Below, in pieces: positions 52,122 through 62,130 of a DNA stretch of 64,000 nucleotides. The position numbers were made by a program, and so were the translations under genes. Source of the stretch: Phycisphaerales bacterium (GTDB lineage: Bacteria; Planctomycetota; Phycisphaerae; UBA1845; Fen-1342). The notes beneath the pieces were generated by a model, which worked only from the letters and a program-made list of their open reading frames with translations, was not told where the DNA came from and made no database searches. The stretch is taken from NCBI GenBank assembly GCA_016710275.1, contig JADJXS010000001.1, forward strand, positions 2,914,001 to 2,978,000. Reading direction: 5' to 3'. Within the stretch, counting starts at the first letter, position 1, and each line of letters starts with the position of its first letter.

Positions 52122-52541
52122 GCTTCCTCGAAAGCGGCGACGAGTCGCCGACAGGGCCGGATCGTATCGTCAGTGGGGAACTCCCGAAAGCGGGCGGAGC
52201 GACTCCGCGACGCTTGTCCCGTACAAAATTCGACAAGGACCGACCGGATTGGTCACAACGATCCGGCGTGATCCCCGATACGCTTCCATGCGTTGCGAGA
52301 TGGGTCGGTTGTGGATAGCCTGATCCGCCTTGCGCTGGAAAATCGACCGGCGCCGCCCGCGATCCCGTGGGGCTTGCGGCCTGCTGCGGCGCCCGGCGAA
52401 TGTGCAGATCAAATTGGGAAGCGCGCCCGAAACGGCAGCGGCGGGAATGCCCGCGTCGCCGCCGGTGGGTTCGCCCGCAACAGGCCCGGCAGGTTTGCCG
52501 GGCGTCGCCCGCGCGGCAATTTTGCGGGCCGGAGGTTGATT

Positions 52542-54656
52542 GTGACCGCGTTTCGAATTCTGACGATGGCAATCGTGGCCGCCGCACTGGCGGTCGAGGT
52601 TCGTGGACAGTCGCCGGCGCCGGCCGAGACCGGCGCGGAGCAAGGAAACATCATGCCCACGGTTCCGATCATTCCGCGGAGCATCCTGTTCGGGAACCCG
52701 GATCGCGCGGCGCCGCGCATCAGCCCGAACGGGGAGCAGATCGCATTTCTTGCGCCGGTGGACGGCGTGCTCAACGTGTGGGTCGCGCCGGCCGCCGAGC
52801 CGGGCAAGGCACGGGCCATCACCAGCGACAAGCATCGCGGCATTCGCCGCTACTTCTGGGCCTACGACAACGAACACATCATCTATCTGCAGGACAAGGG
52901 CGGCGATGAGAACTGGCGCGTGCATGCGGCCCACGTCGCGAGCGGCGCGTCACGCGACCTGACCCCCTTCGACGGCGTCGCCGCGCAGATCGAGACGGTT
53001 TCTCCGAAGTTTCCCCACGAGATTCTCGTCGCACTCAACAACCGCAAGCCGGAGTTTCACGATCTGCACCGCGTGAACATCCGCTCCGGCGAGATGCAGT
53101 TGGTATGTGAGAACAACGAGTTCGCCGGCTTTGTCGCCGACGATGACTACGCCGTGCGGCTGGCCGTGCGCATGACGCCCGACGGGGGCAGCGAATACCT
53201 GCGCAACGCCGGGGACTTCAACTGGCAGCCCTTCGCCGTGATCGGGATGGCCGATTCGCTCACCACGGCGCCGCTGGGCTTCGACAAGAGCGGCGGCACG
53301 CTCTACATGCTGGACAGCCGGGAGCGCAACACCGGTGCGCTGGTCGCCGTCAATCTGACCGATGGCGCCAAGCGCCTGATCGCCGAGCACGCACACGCGG
53401 ACGCCGCCGGCGTGCTGAGCCACCCCACCGAGAAGACCATCCACGCGGTGTCGTTCAACTACCTGCGGAATGAATGGAAGATTCTCGACAAAGCCGTCGC
53501 CGCGGACTTCGACTATCTGCGCACGCTCGGCCACGGCGACATCGAGGTCGTCAGCCAGACGCTCGACGACCAGCGCTGGGTCGTGGCCTTCTCGGCCGAC
53601 GACGGCCCGGTGCGCTACTTCCTGCACGACCGCGCGAAGCGCGAGGCGAAGTTCCTGTTCACGAATCGGCGAACGCTCGAAGGGCTGATGCTGGCGCGCA
53701 TGCACCCGCTGGAGATCAAGTCGCGCGACGGCCTGACGCTGGTGAGCTATCTGACGCTGCCTTACGGCAGCGATCCGGACGGCAACGCCCGCCCGGATCG
53801 GCCGCTGCCGATGGTGCTGATGGTGCACGGCGGGCCATGGGCGCGCGACGACTGGGGTTATGACCCGTACCACCAGTGGCTGAGCAACCGCGGCTACGCC
53901 GTTCTGAGCGTGAACTTCCGCGGCTCCACCGGCTTCGGCAAGGATTTCATCAACGCCGGAAATCGCGAGTGGGGCGCCAAGATGCACGACGACCTCATCG
54001 ACGCCGTCGAGTGGGCCGTGCGGGAGCGGGTCGCCGATCGCGGACAGATCGCCATCATGGGCGGCAGCTACGGCGGCTATGCCACGCTCGCCGGCCTGAC
54101 CTTCACGCCGGATGTCTTCGCCTGCGGCGTGGACATCGTCGGACCGTCCAGCATCGTCACGCTGCTTCAGACGATTCCGCCCTACTGGCAGCCGTTGATC
54201 GAGCTGTTCACTGTGCGCGTTGGAGACCATCGCACCGACGAGGGCCGCGCGTTTCTTGAGTCGCGCTCCCCGCTTCACTTCGTGGATCGCATCCGCCGGC
54301 CGCTGCTGATCGGCCAGGGCGCGAACGACCCGCGCGTGAAGCAGTCGGAGAGCGATCAGATCGTGCAGATGATGCAGAGCAAGAACATCCCGGTGACGTA
54401 CGTGCTCTACCCGGATGAGGGGCACGGATTCGCCCGCCCGGAAAACAACAAGAGCTTCAACGCCGTCACGGAGATCTTCCTCGCGCAGCACCTCAAGGGC
54501 CGCTTCGAGCCGATCGGCGAGGACTTCCGCGGCGCATCGATCCAGGTGCCCGCGGGCGCGGAGTTCGTGCCGGGCGTGAAAAACGCGCTGCCGGGCGCGC
54601 CGGGGTCGGGAACGCAGCCGGCTGAGCCGGCGCGGAAGGAGGCGGTCGCGAAGTAG
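52542..54656 (+). CDS. S9 family (prolyl-oligopeptidase type) serine peptidase, exported
   Basis: The 704-residue enzyme has an N-terminal signal peptide (FRILTMAIVAAALAVEV) from GTG 52542, six bases behind GGAGG; the longer frame from 52293 reads across leader. It has a beta-propeller with ISPNGEQIAFLAPVDGVLNV and a C-terminal alpha/beta hydrolase with nucleophile Ser in MGGSYGGYAT (about residue 508), Asp in GANDPRVK (about 592) and His in YPDEGHGF (about 625). It cleaves peptides in the periplasm, probably dipeptidyl or acyl-aminoacyl type. The C-terminal 50 residues are Pro/Ala-rich. Confidence 0.92.
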   Translation: MTAFRILTMAIVAAALAVEVRGQSPAPAETGAEQGNIMPTVPIIPRSILFGNPDRAAPRISPNGEQIAFLAPVDGVLNVWVAPAAEPGKARAITSDKHRGIRRYFWAYDNEHIIYLQDKGGDENWRVHAAHVASGASRDLTPFDGVAAQIETVSPKFPHEILVALNNRKPEFHDLHRVNIRSGEMQLVCENNEFAGFVADDDYAVRLAVRMTPDGGSEYLRNAGDFNWQPFAVIGMADSLTTAPLGFDKSGGTLYMLDSRERNTGALVAVNLTDGAKRLIAEHAHADAAGVLSHPTEKTIHAVSFNYLRNEWKILDKAVAADFDYLRTLGHGDIEVVSQTLDDQRWVVAFSADDGPVRYFLHDRAKREAKFLFTNRRTLEGLMLARMHPLEIKSRDGLTLVSYLTLPYGSDPDGNARPDRPLPMVLMVHGGPWARDDWGYDPYHQWLSNRGYAVLSVNFRGSTGFGKDFINAGNREWGAKMHDDLIDAVEWAVRERVADRGQIAIMGGSYGGYATLAGLTFTPDVFACGVDIVGPSSIVTLLQTIPPYWQPLIELFTVRVGDHRTDEGRAFLESRSPLHFVDRIRRPLLIGQGANDPRVKQSESDQIVQMMQSKNIPVTYVLYPDEGHGFARPENNKSFNAVTEIFLAQHLKGRFEPIGEDFRGASIQVPAGAEFVPGVKNALPGAPGSGTQPAEPARKEAVAK

Positions 54657-54710
54657 CTCCGCCGGCTGTTCGGACTCCGTGCGAACATCCTGCGTATCGG
54701 AGGTCGGTTG

Positions 54711-56153
54711 ATGCACCCGCTGCTGGACCGGTTCGAACAGGTCGTGCGACAGCACCCCGCTCGCCCGGCGGTCGCCGACCCCGTGCTCTCGCTTAGCTAC
54801 GCGCAACTTCACGCCGTCGCCGGCGGGCTGGCCGCACGGATCGCCGCGCTGACCGACCGGCCGCGGGTCGGCATCCTGGCGCCGACGTCGTCGGCCTGCG
54901 CCGCGGCGATACTCGCCACGTGGTATGCCGGGCGCGTGCCGGTTCCGCTGAATTTCCTGCTCGCACCGAATGAACTGGCGCGAATCATCGCCGACGCCGG
55001 CATCGACGCCATCGTCACGATCGACAAGTTCCAGCCGCTGCTCGCCGCGGCGCCGCTGCGCACGCTGCTGCTCGGCGGCGACACGCTGACGCCCGGTGCG
55101 GCCGCGGCGCCGACGGTTCAGCCGGCGGACCTGGCCGTGCTGCTCTACACCTCGGGCACGTCCGCAGAGCCGAAGGGGGTGATGCTTTCCTTCGACAATC
55201 TGGCGCAAAACGCGCTATCCTGCATCAGTCGAGCGCAGTTGACGCCGGAACAGGTGTTTCTGAGCGTATTGCCGCAATTTCACAGCTTCGGCTTCACGGC
55301 CATGACCGTTACGCCGCTGATTCTCGGGGCGGCGGTGCATTACCTGCCGCGCTTCAGTCCGGTGGCGATCGTCGAGACCATCCGCGAGCGCGGCATCACG
55401 GTTTTCATGGCGGTGGCCAGCATGTACGCGGCGCTGGCCCAGATGAAGAGCGTGCCGGCCGACGCCTATGCGGGGCTGCGGCTGGCGGTCAGCGGCGGCG
55501 AGCCGCTTTCGCCGCGCGTGGCCGCGGTGTTCGAGCAGCGCTTCGGCATTCGGCTGTGCGAAGGCTACGGCCTGACCGAGACGTCACCGGTGGTGAGCCT
55601 GAATCTGCCCACGGAATTCCAGGGCGGATCGGTGGGCAAGGCGCTGCCGGGGGTGCGGGTGGTGGCGCGCGACGACAGCGGTGCGGAGCTTCCGGCTGGT
55701 CGCGAAGGCGAGCTGTACATCCGCGGGCATTGCGTGATGCTGGGCTACTACAACAAGCCGGACCAGACGGCGGCGGTGCTGCGCGACGGGGAATTCCGCA
55801 CCGGAGACATCGGCAGCGTGGACGCGGACGGATTCATCCGCATTACCGGCCGCGCGAAGGAAATGCTGATCATCGGCGGAGAGAACGTTTTTCCCCGCGA
55901 GATTGAGAACGTGCTGGCGGAGCATCCGGCGGTGGGAGAGTGCGCGGTGATCGGGGCACCCGATCCGCTGCGCGGCGAGCTGCCCGTCGCATTCGTCATT
56001 CTGCGGGAGGGCGCGGCCGCGACGGACGTGGAGCTGCGCGAGTTTTGCCGCGAACGGCTGGCGGGATACAAGGCACCGCGCGAAGTGCGAATCATGGCGG
56101 AGCTTCCGCGTTCGCCGACCGGAAAAATCCTGAAGCGCGCGCTGCGCGTGTAG
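54711..56153 (+). CDS. AMP-binding acyl-CoA ligase (fatty-acid type)
   Basis: The 480-residue adenylate-forming enzyme starts at ATG 54711, seven bases behind GGAGG. It activates a carboxylic acid with ATP and CoA. The P-loop motif is LLYTSGTSAEPKGVMLS, then YGLTETSPVVSLNLP, FRTGDIGSVDADGFIRITGR and the C-terminal lysine in SPTGKILKRAL. Length and order fit the FadD-like group. The chain length of the substrate cannot be read from sequence. Confidence 0.92.
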   Translation: MHPLLDRFEQVVRQHPARPAVADPVLSLSYAQLHAVAGGLAARIAALTDRPRVGILAPTSSACAAAILATWYAGRVPVPLNFLLAPNELARIIADAGIDAIVTIDKFQPLLAAAPLRTLLLGGDTLTPGAAAAPTVQPADLAVLLYTSGTSAEPKGVMLSFDNLAQNALSCISRAQLTPEQVFLSVLPQFHSFGFTAMTVTPLILGAAVHYLPRFSPVAIVETIRERGITVFMAVASMYAALAQMKSVPADAYAGLRLAVSGGEPLSPRVAAVFEQRFGIRLCEGYGLTETSPVVSLNLPTEFQGGSVGKALPGVRVVARDDSGAELPAGREGELYIRGHCVMLGYYNKPDQTAAVLRDGEFRTGDIGSVDADGFIRITGRAKEMLIIGGENVFPREIENVLAEHPAVGECAVIGAPDPLRGELPVAFVILREGAAATDVELREFCRERLAGYKAPREVRIMAELPRSPTGKILKRALRV

Positions 56154-56183
56154 CAACCCGGCCTTGCACGTTTCGGTCCCCCC

Positions 56184-57215
56184 CTACCCCCGCCGGCGTT
56201 GCTGATAGTACGCCGCGATGTTCGGCACGAGATACTCGTCGAATGCGCGCTGCGCGTCATAGCGCGGCGCCCAGCCCCAGTCCCGTCGCGCTGCACTGTC
56301 GTCCACGTCCGCCGGCCACGTATCCACGATCGCCGCGCGCGGCGCATCCGGCTCGAAGGTGATCTTCGCATCCGGGAAGGCACGCAGCACCAGCTCGCGC
56401 ACGTCCTGGGCGCTGAGGGAGAAGCCGCCGATGTTGTAGGCCCGTTGGGAGAGCTGCTCCGACCGCGCCGCGGCCAGCTCCAGCAGCGCGCGAATTCCAT
56501 CGGGCATGGCCATGAACGGGATGCGCGCCCGCGGCGGCACGAAACAGGCATAGGGGCGGCCCTGCGCGGCGTGGTGCAGCATCTCGGGGGCGTAGTCGCT
56601 CGTGCCGCCGGTCGGCAGCGTGAAGGCGCTGATCAACCCGGGAAAGCGGATCGCCCGGAAGTCCACGCCGCTGGGCACGCGCTCCGCGGCAAGCTGCCGG
56701 AAGTGCAGCGCGTAGTAGCGGCCCAATTGCTCGCAATAGAGCTTGTTGCAGCCGTACATCGTCGTCGGAAAGTTGAAGTCCGTCTCGCGCACGCGGCCGA
56801 CGTGCTCCTTGGTCGCCACATCGGGCAGGCCATAGACCGCGATCGAACTGGGGAACAGGAACTTCACGGGGTGGCCGTGCCAGCGCGACTGCTCGTGCGC
56901 CAGGCGCAGCAGGTTCAGTGTGCCCTCGACGTTGACGCGGTGCGCGGTGTCGGGTGTGTACTCGGCGCGCGTGCTCAGCAGCGCCGCCAGGTGGTAAATC
57001 GCGTGAATCTCGTATTCACTGATAAGCCGCTGCAGCAGATTCTGATCGAGGATGTCCCCCGACAGCGCCGCCGCACAGTGCGGCCGCAGGCGCTCATCCA
57101 GCGGGTTCAGATCCAGCGCGATGATCTGGTGTTCCCCGCCGGCCGCGAAATGCTCGATCAGCCCGTGGCCGATCTCGCCGTTTGCGCCGGTTATCAGCGT
57201 GACAGGCTTTCTCAT
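56184..57215 (-). CDS. NAD-dependent epimerase/dehydratase (extended SDR, L-threonine dehydrogenase-like)
   Basis: The 343-residue protein has the NAD-binding GANGEIGHGLIEH at the N-terminus, YHLAALLSTRAEYTP, and active-site Ser/Tyr/Lys in PSSIAVYG and TTMYGCNKLYCEQLG. SGVDFRAIRFPGLISAFTLP and GGTSDYAPEMLHHAA follow, the latter resembling the SDR-type threonine 3-dehydrogenase. Without the ligase (Kbl) next to it, a nucleotide-sugar role is also possible. It is convergent with the ligase gene to its left. Confidence 0.88.
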   Translation of the reverse strand: MRKPVTLITGANGEIGHGLIEHFAAGGEHQIIALDLNPLDERLRPHCAAALSGDILDQNLLQRLISEYEIHAIYHLAALLSTRAEYTPDTAHRVNVEGTLNLLRLAHEQSRWHGHPVKFLFPSSIAVYGLPDVATKEHVGRVRETDFNFPTTMYGCNKLYCEQLGRYYALHFRQLAAERVPSGVDFRAIRFPGLISAFTLPTGGTSDYAPEMLHHAAQGRPYACFVPPRARIPFMAMPDGIRALLELAAARSEQLSQRAYNIGGFSLSAQDVRELVLRAFPDAKITFEPDAPRAAIVDTWPADVDDSAARRDWGWAPRYDAQRAFDEYLVPNIAAYYQQRRRG

Positions 57216-57314
57216 GGCGCGGGTCCGGCGGGCTGCGAGGCGAAGATGCGCACGATCATCGGGCGCGCTGCGTCCCGATCATGCACGGACGGAACGAAGC
57301 AAGCGACCGCAATC

Positions 57315-58109
57315 CTAGCCCGGTCCACCGGAGGAGGGCGCCGCGGGCGCCGGCGGCGGAGCCGGCCGCGCCGGAGTCGGCTGCTCATCGCCCGGGCGCG
57401 AACGGAGGATGTCGATCCGCTCGTCGAAGCGCTTCTGCTGGGCGGGGTTCAGCAGCACACGGACGTCGGCGATCAGCTTGTCGCGCACCGTCTCGCGCGC
57501 CGGGGGCTGCCCCACCAGCGGGTTCATCGCCGAGAACGCCCCGCGCTGCAGCTCGTCGACGCCGCGCTTCTGCTCCTCATTGAGGTCGAGGGCCCGCGCG
57601 GTTCGCAGCACATAGAGCGTGGTCAGCTCCACCCCGCCCGGGCTTTCCGCGTGACTGCGCAACAGCTTCACCAGCTCGTTCTGCTCGGGGGTGAGGTGCT
57701 TTTCGAGATTGAGAAAGAACTCGCGCTCGGCGCGGACGCCGGGGCGGGTCTCGTTGATCTGGCGGCGGATCTCGTCCGCGCGGGCCCGGTCGCCGGCCTG
57801 CTCGGCCTGCGTCTGTTGCGAGATCAACTCCTTGAGCTGCGTCAGGTAGGCGGCCTGATCCTGATTCTCCGCGTCGATCGACAGCCGGTAGGTTTCCAGC
57901 AGGTCATCGTACTGGCGCTGCTGGTCGGCGGTCAGCGCGAGCCGCCGACCGATGTAGCGCAGCTTGGTGTCGCCGCGCAGCGTGGTGGCGCCGGTCTTGC
58001 CCGGAACCAGTGCCGGCGTCGGAGCGGCCCCCGGGGCCACCACCTCCTGCCCCGTTGCAAACCCCACGAAAAGCCCAACCGCGCACACTGTGCACAATCC
58101 GCGCAACAT
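57315..58109 (-). CDS. Secreted Spy/CpxP-like helical protein
   Basis: The 264-residue protein starts at ATG 58109, five bases behind AGGAG. Signal peptide LRGLCTVCAVGLFVGFATG is followed by a Pro/Ala linker and a mostly helical region with LTxxQ-type motifs (LALTADQQRQYDDLLETYRL, LTPEQNELVKLLRSHAES, LDLNEEQKRGVDELQRG and LNPAQQKRFDERIDILRSRP). These recall the LTxxQ signature of Spy/CpxP periplasmic chaperones. The tail is Pro-rich. Function is inferred from pattern only. The longer frame to 58994 is not coding. Confidence 0.72.
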   Translation of the reverse strand: MLRGLCTVCAVGLFVGFATGQEVVAPGAAPTPALVPGKTGATTLRGDTKLRYIGRRLALTADQQRQYDDLLETYRLSIDAENQDQAAYLTQLKELISQQTQAEQAGDRARADEIRRQINETRPGVRAEREFFLNLEKHLTPEQNELVKLLRSHAESPGGVELTTLYVLRTARALDLNEEQKRGVDELQRGAFSAMNPLVGQPPARETVRDKLIADVRVLLNPAQQKRFDERIDILRSRPGDEQPTPARPAPPPAPAAPSSGGPG

Positions 58110-58298
58110 GACAGCTCCTGTCGCAAGCTCACCCATGCGATCGCCTCTTCGCCGGGTCGCACACCGGCCCATCCGCGGGCGGCCCCGCAGGTGCGATCCC
58201 GAGCAATGCGGTGGTATCATACCCGCTGTCCCGCGGAGGGCTACCGCGGTCGGCGCGCGGGAGGAGGCGCCGACGGTCGCCCGTGGAGTTGACATCCC

Positions 58299-59651
58299 TT
58301 GCGCCGCCCGCGCTTCGTTCGCCCCGAGATGCTGCTCTTCCTCGCCTTCGGCGGATTGATCGCCGTCGGGGCGCTGCTGCTGCTGTTGCCGGTCAGTCAG
58401 CGCGACACGCCGATTACCCCGCTCGACGCGCTCTTCACCTCCACGTCCGCCGTCTGCGTGACCGGGCTGGTCGTCGTGGACACGGCGACCGCCTACTCGC
58501 GCTTCGGCCAGACGGTCATCATGATCCTGATCCAGCTCGGGGGGCTGGGGCTGATGACGTTTGCCGCGATCGCCGCACACGTCGCGCGGCGGCCGGTGTC
58601 CTTCTCCTCGGCGACGGCGCTGCACGACGCGTTTTTTCAGGCCGATGCGCGGAACGAGCTGGGGCGCTCGCTGATGGCGATTGTCGGGTTGACGCTGCTG
58701 ATCGAGGCGGCGGGCGCCGCTCTGCTCTATTGGGGGCAGCATTATGAGAACACCCCCCCGCCGGACGTCTTTGCCGCCTGCTTTCTCTCCGTGTCCGCGT
58801 TCTGCAATGCCGGGTTCAGCGTCTACTCCGACAACGCCATCAGCCTGCGCCACTCCCCCGTGATCGTGTTCACGATCATCGTGCTCGTGACCATCGGCGG
58901 GCTGGGCTACACGGTGCTGCTCGAGATTCTCGCGCGCATCAACCGCCGGCTTCGCGGAGAGACGCGCACCCCGCCGTTGCTCTGGTCGCTGCACACGCGC
59001 GTCGTGCTGATCGTCAGTGCGTGGCTGCTCGTCGGCGGGACGCTAGCGCTGATGGCCTGCAACCCGCTGAATCGACACGCCGGCTCGGACATGACGTGGA
59101 TCGACGCCGTGTTTCACTCGACGGCCTCGCGCACCGCGGGGTTCAACATGATCACGGTCGAGACGCTGCCGGTGGCGTCGCTGCTGGTGCTGATCGCGCT
59201 GATGTTCATCGGCGGCTCGCCCGGCTCCTGCGCCGGCGGCATCAAGACCACGTCGCTGGCGGTGTGGGGGTCCGGCATCATCGCCCGTTTGCGCGGCATG
59301 GACAGCTTCAACCTGCTGGGCCGTCGGATTCCGCCGGACGTGGTGCGCAAGGCCGGCGTCGCCGTGGCGCTGGCGGCCTTGTGGAACGTCGCGGGAATCA
59401 TGCTTCTCACCGTGACGGAGGATCTCGAGGGGGGCATGCGGCTGGAGCGCCTGATCTTCGAGCAGGTGTCCGCCTTCGGCACGGTGGGTCTGTCGGCCGA
59501 CGTGACGCACCGCCTCAGCACGGTGGGGCGAATCTGGATCATCCTCTCGATGTTCGTGGGGCGTGTCGGAACGCTCACCATCGCGTTCATGGTCGTGAGA
59601 TGGCGCGTCGGGAACTATCGCTACCCCGAAGAGCGAATCATGATCGGTTGA
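58299..59651 (+). CDS. trkH: Potassium uptake channel subunit, TrkH/KtrB family
   Basis: The 450-residue membrane protein has the four-repeat M1-P-M2 layout. P-loop-like segments occur in TSTSAVCVTGLVVVDTAT, SVSAFCNAGFSVYSDNA, HSTASRTAGFNMITVETLPV and VSAFGTVGLSADV, each bearing the filter glycine. It imports K+ with Na+ or H+. It needs a TrkA/KtrA regulator, none of which is in the window. The start is TTG 58299; ATG 58329 is an alternative. The gap 59652-59950 holds no gene; it contains an 8-bp stem palindrome around 59694-59710. Confidence 0.92.
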   Translation: MRRPRFVRPEMLLFLAFGGLIAVGALLLLLPVSQRDTPITPLDALFTSTSAVCVTGLVVVDTATAYSRFGQTVIMILIQLGGLGLMTFAAIAAHVARRPVSFSSATALHDAFFQADARNELGRSLMAIVGLTLLIEAAGAALLYWGQHYENTPPPDVFAACFLSVSAFCNAGFSVYSDNAISLRHSPVIVFTIIVLVTIGGLGYTVLLEILARINRRLRGETRTPPLLWSLHTRVVLIVSAWLLVGGTLALMACNPLNRHAGSDMTWIDAVFHSTASRTAGFNMITVETLPVASLLVLIALMFIGGSPGSCAGGIKTTSLAVWGSGIIARLRGMDSFNLLGRRIPPDVVRKAGVAVALAALWNVAGIMLLTVTEDLEGGMRLERLIFEQVSAFGTVGLSADVTHRLSTVGRIWIILSMFVGRVGTLTIAFMVVRWRVGNYRYPEERIMIG

Positions 59652-59950
59652 CGGCGCGTTCGCACCGGCCGGCCGCTCAGCCTCCCCTCCCCACGCGCAA
59701 GGCTTGCGCGAGCCGACCCGCTCCGTCCGGGCCGGAAGCGCTCGCGCCGCGCGTTCAACTCCCGCAGCCCACGCGCCGATAAGTCATAAGCGACCGCGCT
59801 GGACAGCCTCGCGGCCCGCATCCTGCACTCTGTCGGGCAGGCGGGCGACGGGCTGCGGCCGCGCCGTCGCGGTGCGTCGAGGCGGAGCTTCGGTGCTGCG
59901 TTCGCAGGGACGCTGTCTTCGGCAGCCGCCGGCCAGAGGGATAAAAGACC

Positions 59951-61117
59951 ATGCCCTTCGCCCGATTCTTACTCACCGCCGCTCGACGCCCGTTTAGCTC
60001 GACTCGAATCCTGCCGGCCACCCCCCTGCTTGCCGGTGCTACACTCTTCGCCGCCCTGACAGGATGCGCGCAGAGCGGCAATACGCAGGCCCCGGTCGCT
60101 CCCGCAGCCGCACCGACGGCCGAAGCGCCCTCCTCTGGTGCGACCAGTCGCGAACCGCTGGCGCTCTTCGGTGATCGCTCCGAGGCGGACCCGGCCTTCT
60201 GCAACCGGCTGCTCTCCAACATCGCGCAGCACAGCTTCACGGCCGATGGTCGCGATTTTGATCCCGACGTGGACAACGCCGGTGAACTGCTGGTCTTCGC
60301 CTCGACGCGGCACGCCGACAATCCCGACCTGTACCTCAAGCAGGTTGATTCGACCGCCCTGACACAGCTCACCAGCGACCCCGCCCACGACGCGCAGCCG
60401 CGCTTCAGCCCGGATGGGCAGAAGATCGCGTTTGCCTCGAATCGCGGCGGAACCTGGGACATCTGGCAGATCAATCGCGACGGCACCAGCCTCGTGCAGC
60501 TCACGAGCGACGTGTCGGACGAACTGTCGCCAAGCTGGTCTCCGGACGGCAAGCTCATCGCCTACAGCGTGTGGAGTCAGCGGTCCGGAACCTGGGAAAT
60601 CTGGACCCTGGCCGTCGATCGGCCGGGCGTGAAGCGCTTTCTCGCGGCCGGCATGTTCCCGGTCTGGTCGCCGGACGGAAAGAAGCTCGCCTTTCAACGC
60701 GCCCGGCAGCGCGGCAGCCGCTGGTTCAGCGTCTGGACCGTGGACCTGCTCGGCGATGAAGCCCGCAACCCGACCGAAGTCGCCCATAGTGATGATGCCG
60801 CCTGCATCGCGCCACAGTGGTCCCCCGACGGGCGCTGGCTGGTCTATTGCGCCGTCAGTCGCGCGGCGGCTGCGGCCCCACGAACCAACCCGGCCGCGGA
60901 CTTGTGGGCCGTTTCATTGGACAGCGGCGTTCGAAGGAAGCTCACGGACGGCGGCGCTCCCTCGATGAACCCGGTCTGGAGCCGGGCCGGGCGGATCTTC
61001 TTCGTCAGCGATCGCGCCGGCACGGAGAATATCTGGTCCGTTCCGGGCGGGATGATCGCCGACGCGGACGGACCGCGCGTCACACGCACCTCGAACGAAA
61101 GCCGGAGCGCCCCTTGA
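59951..61117 (+). CDS. TolB-like WD40 (PD40) lipoprotein
   Basis: The 388-residue protein has a lipobox (LFAALTGC) after a basic N-terminus, then an Ala/Pro-rich spacer. Repeated PD40 motifs follow, such as ARFSPDGQKIAFASNRGG-type segments (RFSPDGQKIAFASNRG, SPSWSPDGKLIAYSVW, FPVWSPDGKKLAFQRA, APQWSPDGRWLVYCAV) forming a beta-propeller. It is membrane-anchored outside the cytoplasm. It could be a TolB-type envelope protein or a peptidase-like scaffold. The start is ATG 59951 with GAGGG about 14 bases before. Confidence 0.85.
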   Translation: MPFARFLLTAARRPFSSTRILPATPLLAGATLFAALTGCAQSGNTQAPVAPAAAPTAEAPSSGATSREPLALFGDRSEADPAFCNRLLSNIAQHSFTADGRDFDPDVDNAGELLVFASTRHADNPDLYLKQVDSTALTQLTSDPAHDAQPRFSPDGQKIAFASNRGGTWDIWQINRDGTSLVQLTSDVSDELSPSWSPDGKLIAYSVWSQRSGTWEIWTLAVDRPGVKRFLAAGMFPVWSPDGKKLAFQRARQRGSRWFSVWTVDLLGDEARNPTEVAHSDDAACIAPQWSPDGRWLVYCAVSRAAAAAPRTNPAADLWAVSLDSGVRRKLTDGGAPSMNPVWSRAGRIFFVSDRAGTENIWSVPGGMIADADGPRVTRTSNESRSAP

Positions 61118-61287
61118 CCCCTGACGAGCGCCCGACTCTCCGAGGTTTCTGCGGGCAGGCGCATCCGGGCGCCGGGCGCACCCGCCTGGGCGGTGATTCG
61201 CGTCAATTCGCGCCGGAATGCGCGACTTCGCGACAACCAGCGTCAAATCGTGCCGAACCGCGCCCAATTCAGGCTGCGTTTTTGCCC

Positions 61288-62130
61288 ATGCCGCAATTCG
61301 CGGGTAGGATTTCAGGCAGCCGGGAGTTGATCGACCGACCCGTTCGCGGGTCCAGCCGATCACGGACGGGCCCCCTCCGCCTCGCGCTGGCGACCTCGGC
61401 CTTGCTGGCCGCCGTCTCCGGCTGCGCCTCCAGGACGCAATCCGCGCTTCCGCCGCCGCGTGAACTGCTGGTGGTGGTGACGCCGGTGATCAACCTGAGC
61501 GGTGATCCGCAGATGGACACACTGCGCATCACGGACCTCCTGGCGTCGGAGTTTCTGTCGTTCCGGCAGGTGCAGGTGGTGCCGGTGAATCTGAGCGCCG
61601 CTGCGCTGGCGGCGCAGGGTCTGGCCCGGATTGAGTCGCCGGAGCAGGCGTATCAACTGGGGCGCGAGCTGGGCGCGGACGCGGTGATCGTGGCCGCGGT
61701 GACCGAGTGGGATCCCTATGACCCGCCGGTGCTTGGGATGGTGATGCAGTGGTACCCGATCGAGCCGGCGACGCGCGCGCACCTGGATCCGACGGCCGTG
61801 TCCCGACAGGCGGTGGACGCCCCGTCGGCGACGCAGGCGGCCGAAGCGGTGGGCGCGCCGCAGCGCGTATGGACGACCGCGGATGCACCGGATCCCGGGG
61901 CGGTTCGGCAGGTGCAGCGCGTGTTTCAGGCAGCGGAGCGGCGGACGGAGCGCGAGGTCCGGGAATACGCCCGCTGCCGGGATCGCTCGGACAGCCCGTA
62001 TGCGTGGCGACGGTATGTGAAGAGCCAGGAACTGTTCGTCCGGTACTGCGGCTGGTCCCTGATTCGGACGATGCTACAGCAGGTTGGACGGGAAGAGGCG
62101 GACAGGAACGCGGGCGAGGATTCCGCATGA
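61288..62130 (+). CDS. Lipoprotein of unknown function
   Basis: The 280-residue protein has a basic N-terminal stretch of about 30 residues, a hydrophobic segment (LALATSALLAAVSGC) with a lipobox Cys, and a domain beginning PPPRELLVVVTPVINLSGDP followed by alternating helices and strands (LADLLASEFLSFRQ-like segments and ELGADAVIVAAVTEWDPYDP). This resembles the CsgG/FlgO-type fold for outer-membrane lipoproteins. ATG 61288 is tentative because no clear ribosome site is seen. The stop overlaps the next gene as ATGA. Confidence 0.7.
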   Translation: MPQFAGRISGSRELIDRPVRGSSRSRTGPLRLALATSALLAAVSGCASRTQSALPPPRELLVVVTPVINLSGDPQMDTLRITDLLASEFLSFRQVQVVPVNLSAAALAAQGLARIESPEQAYQLGRELGADAVIVAAVTEWDPYDPPVLGMVMQWYPIEPATRAHLDPTAVSRQAVDAPSATQAAEAVGAPQRVWTTADAPDPGAVRQVQRVFQAAERRTEREVREYARCRDRSDSPYAWRRYVKSQELFVRYCGWSLIRTMLQQVGREEADRNAGEDSA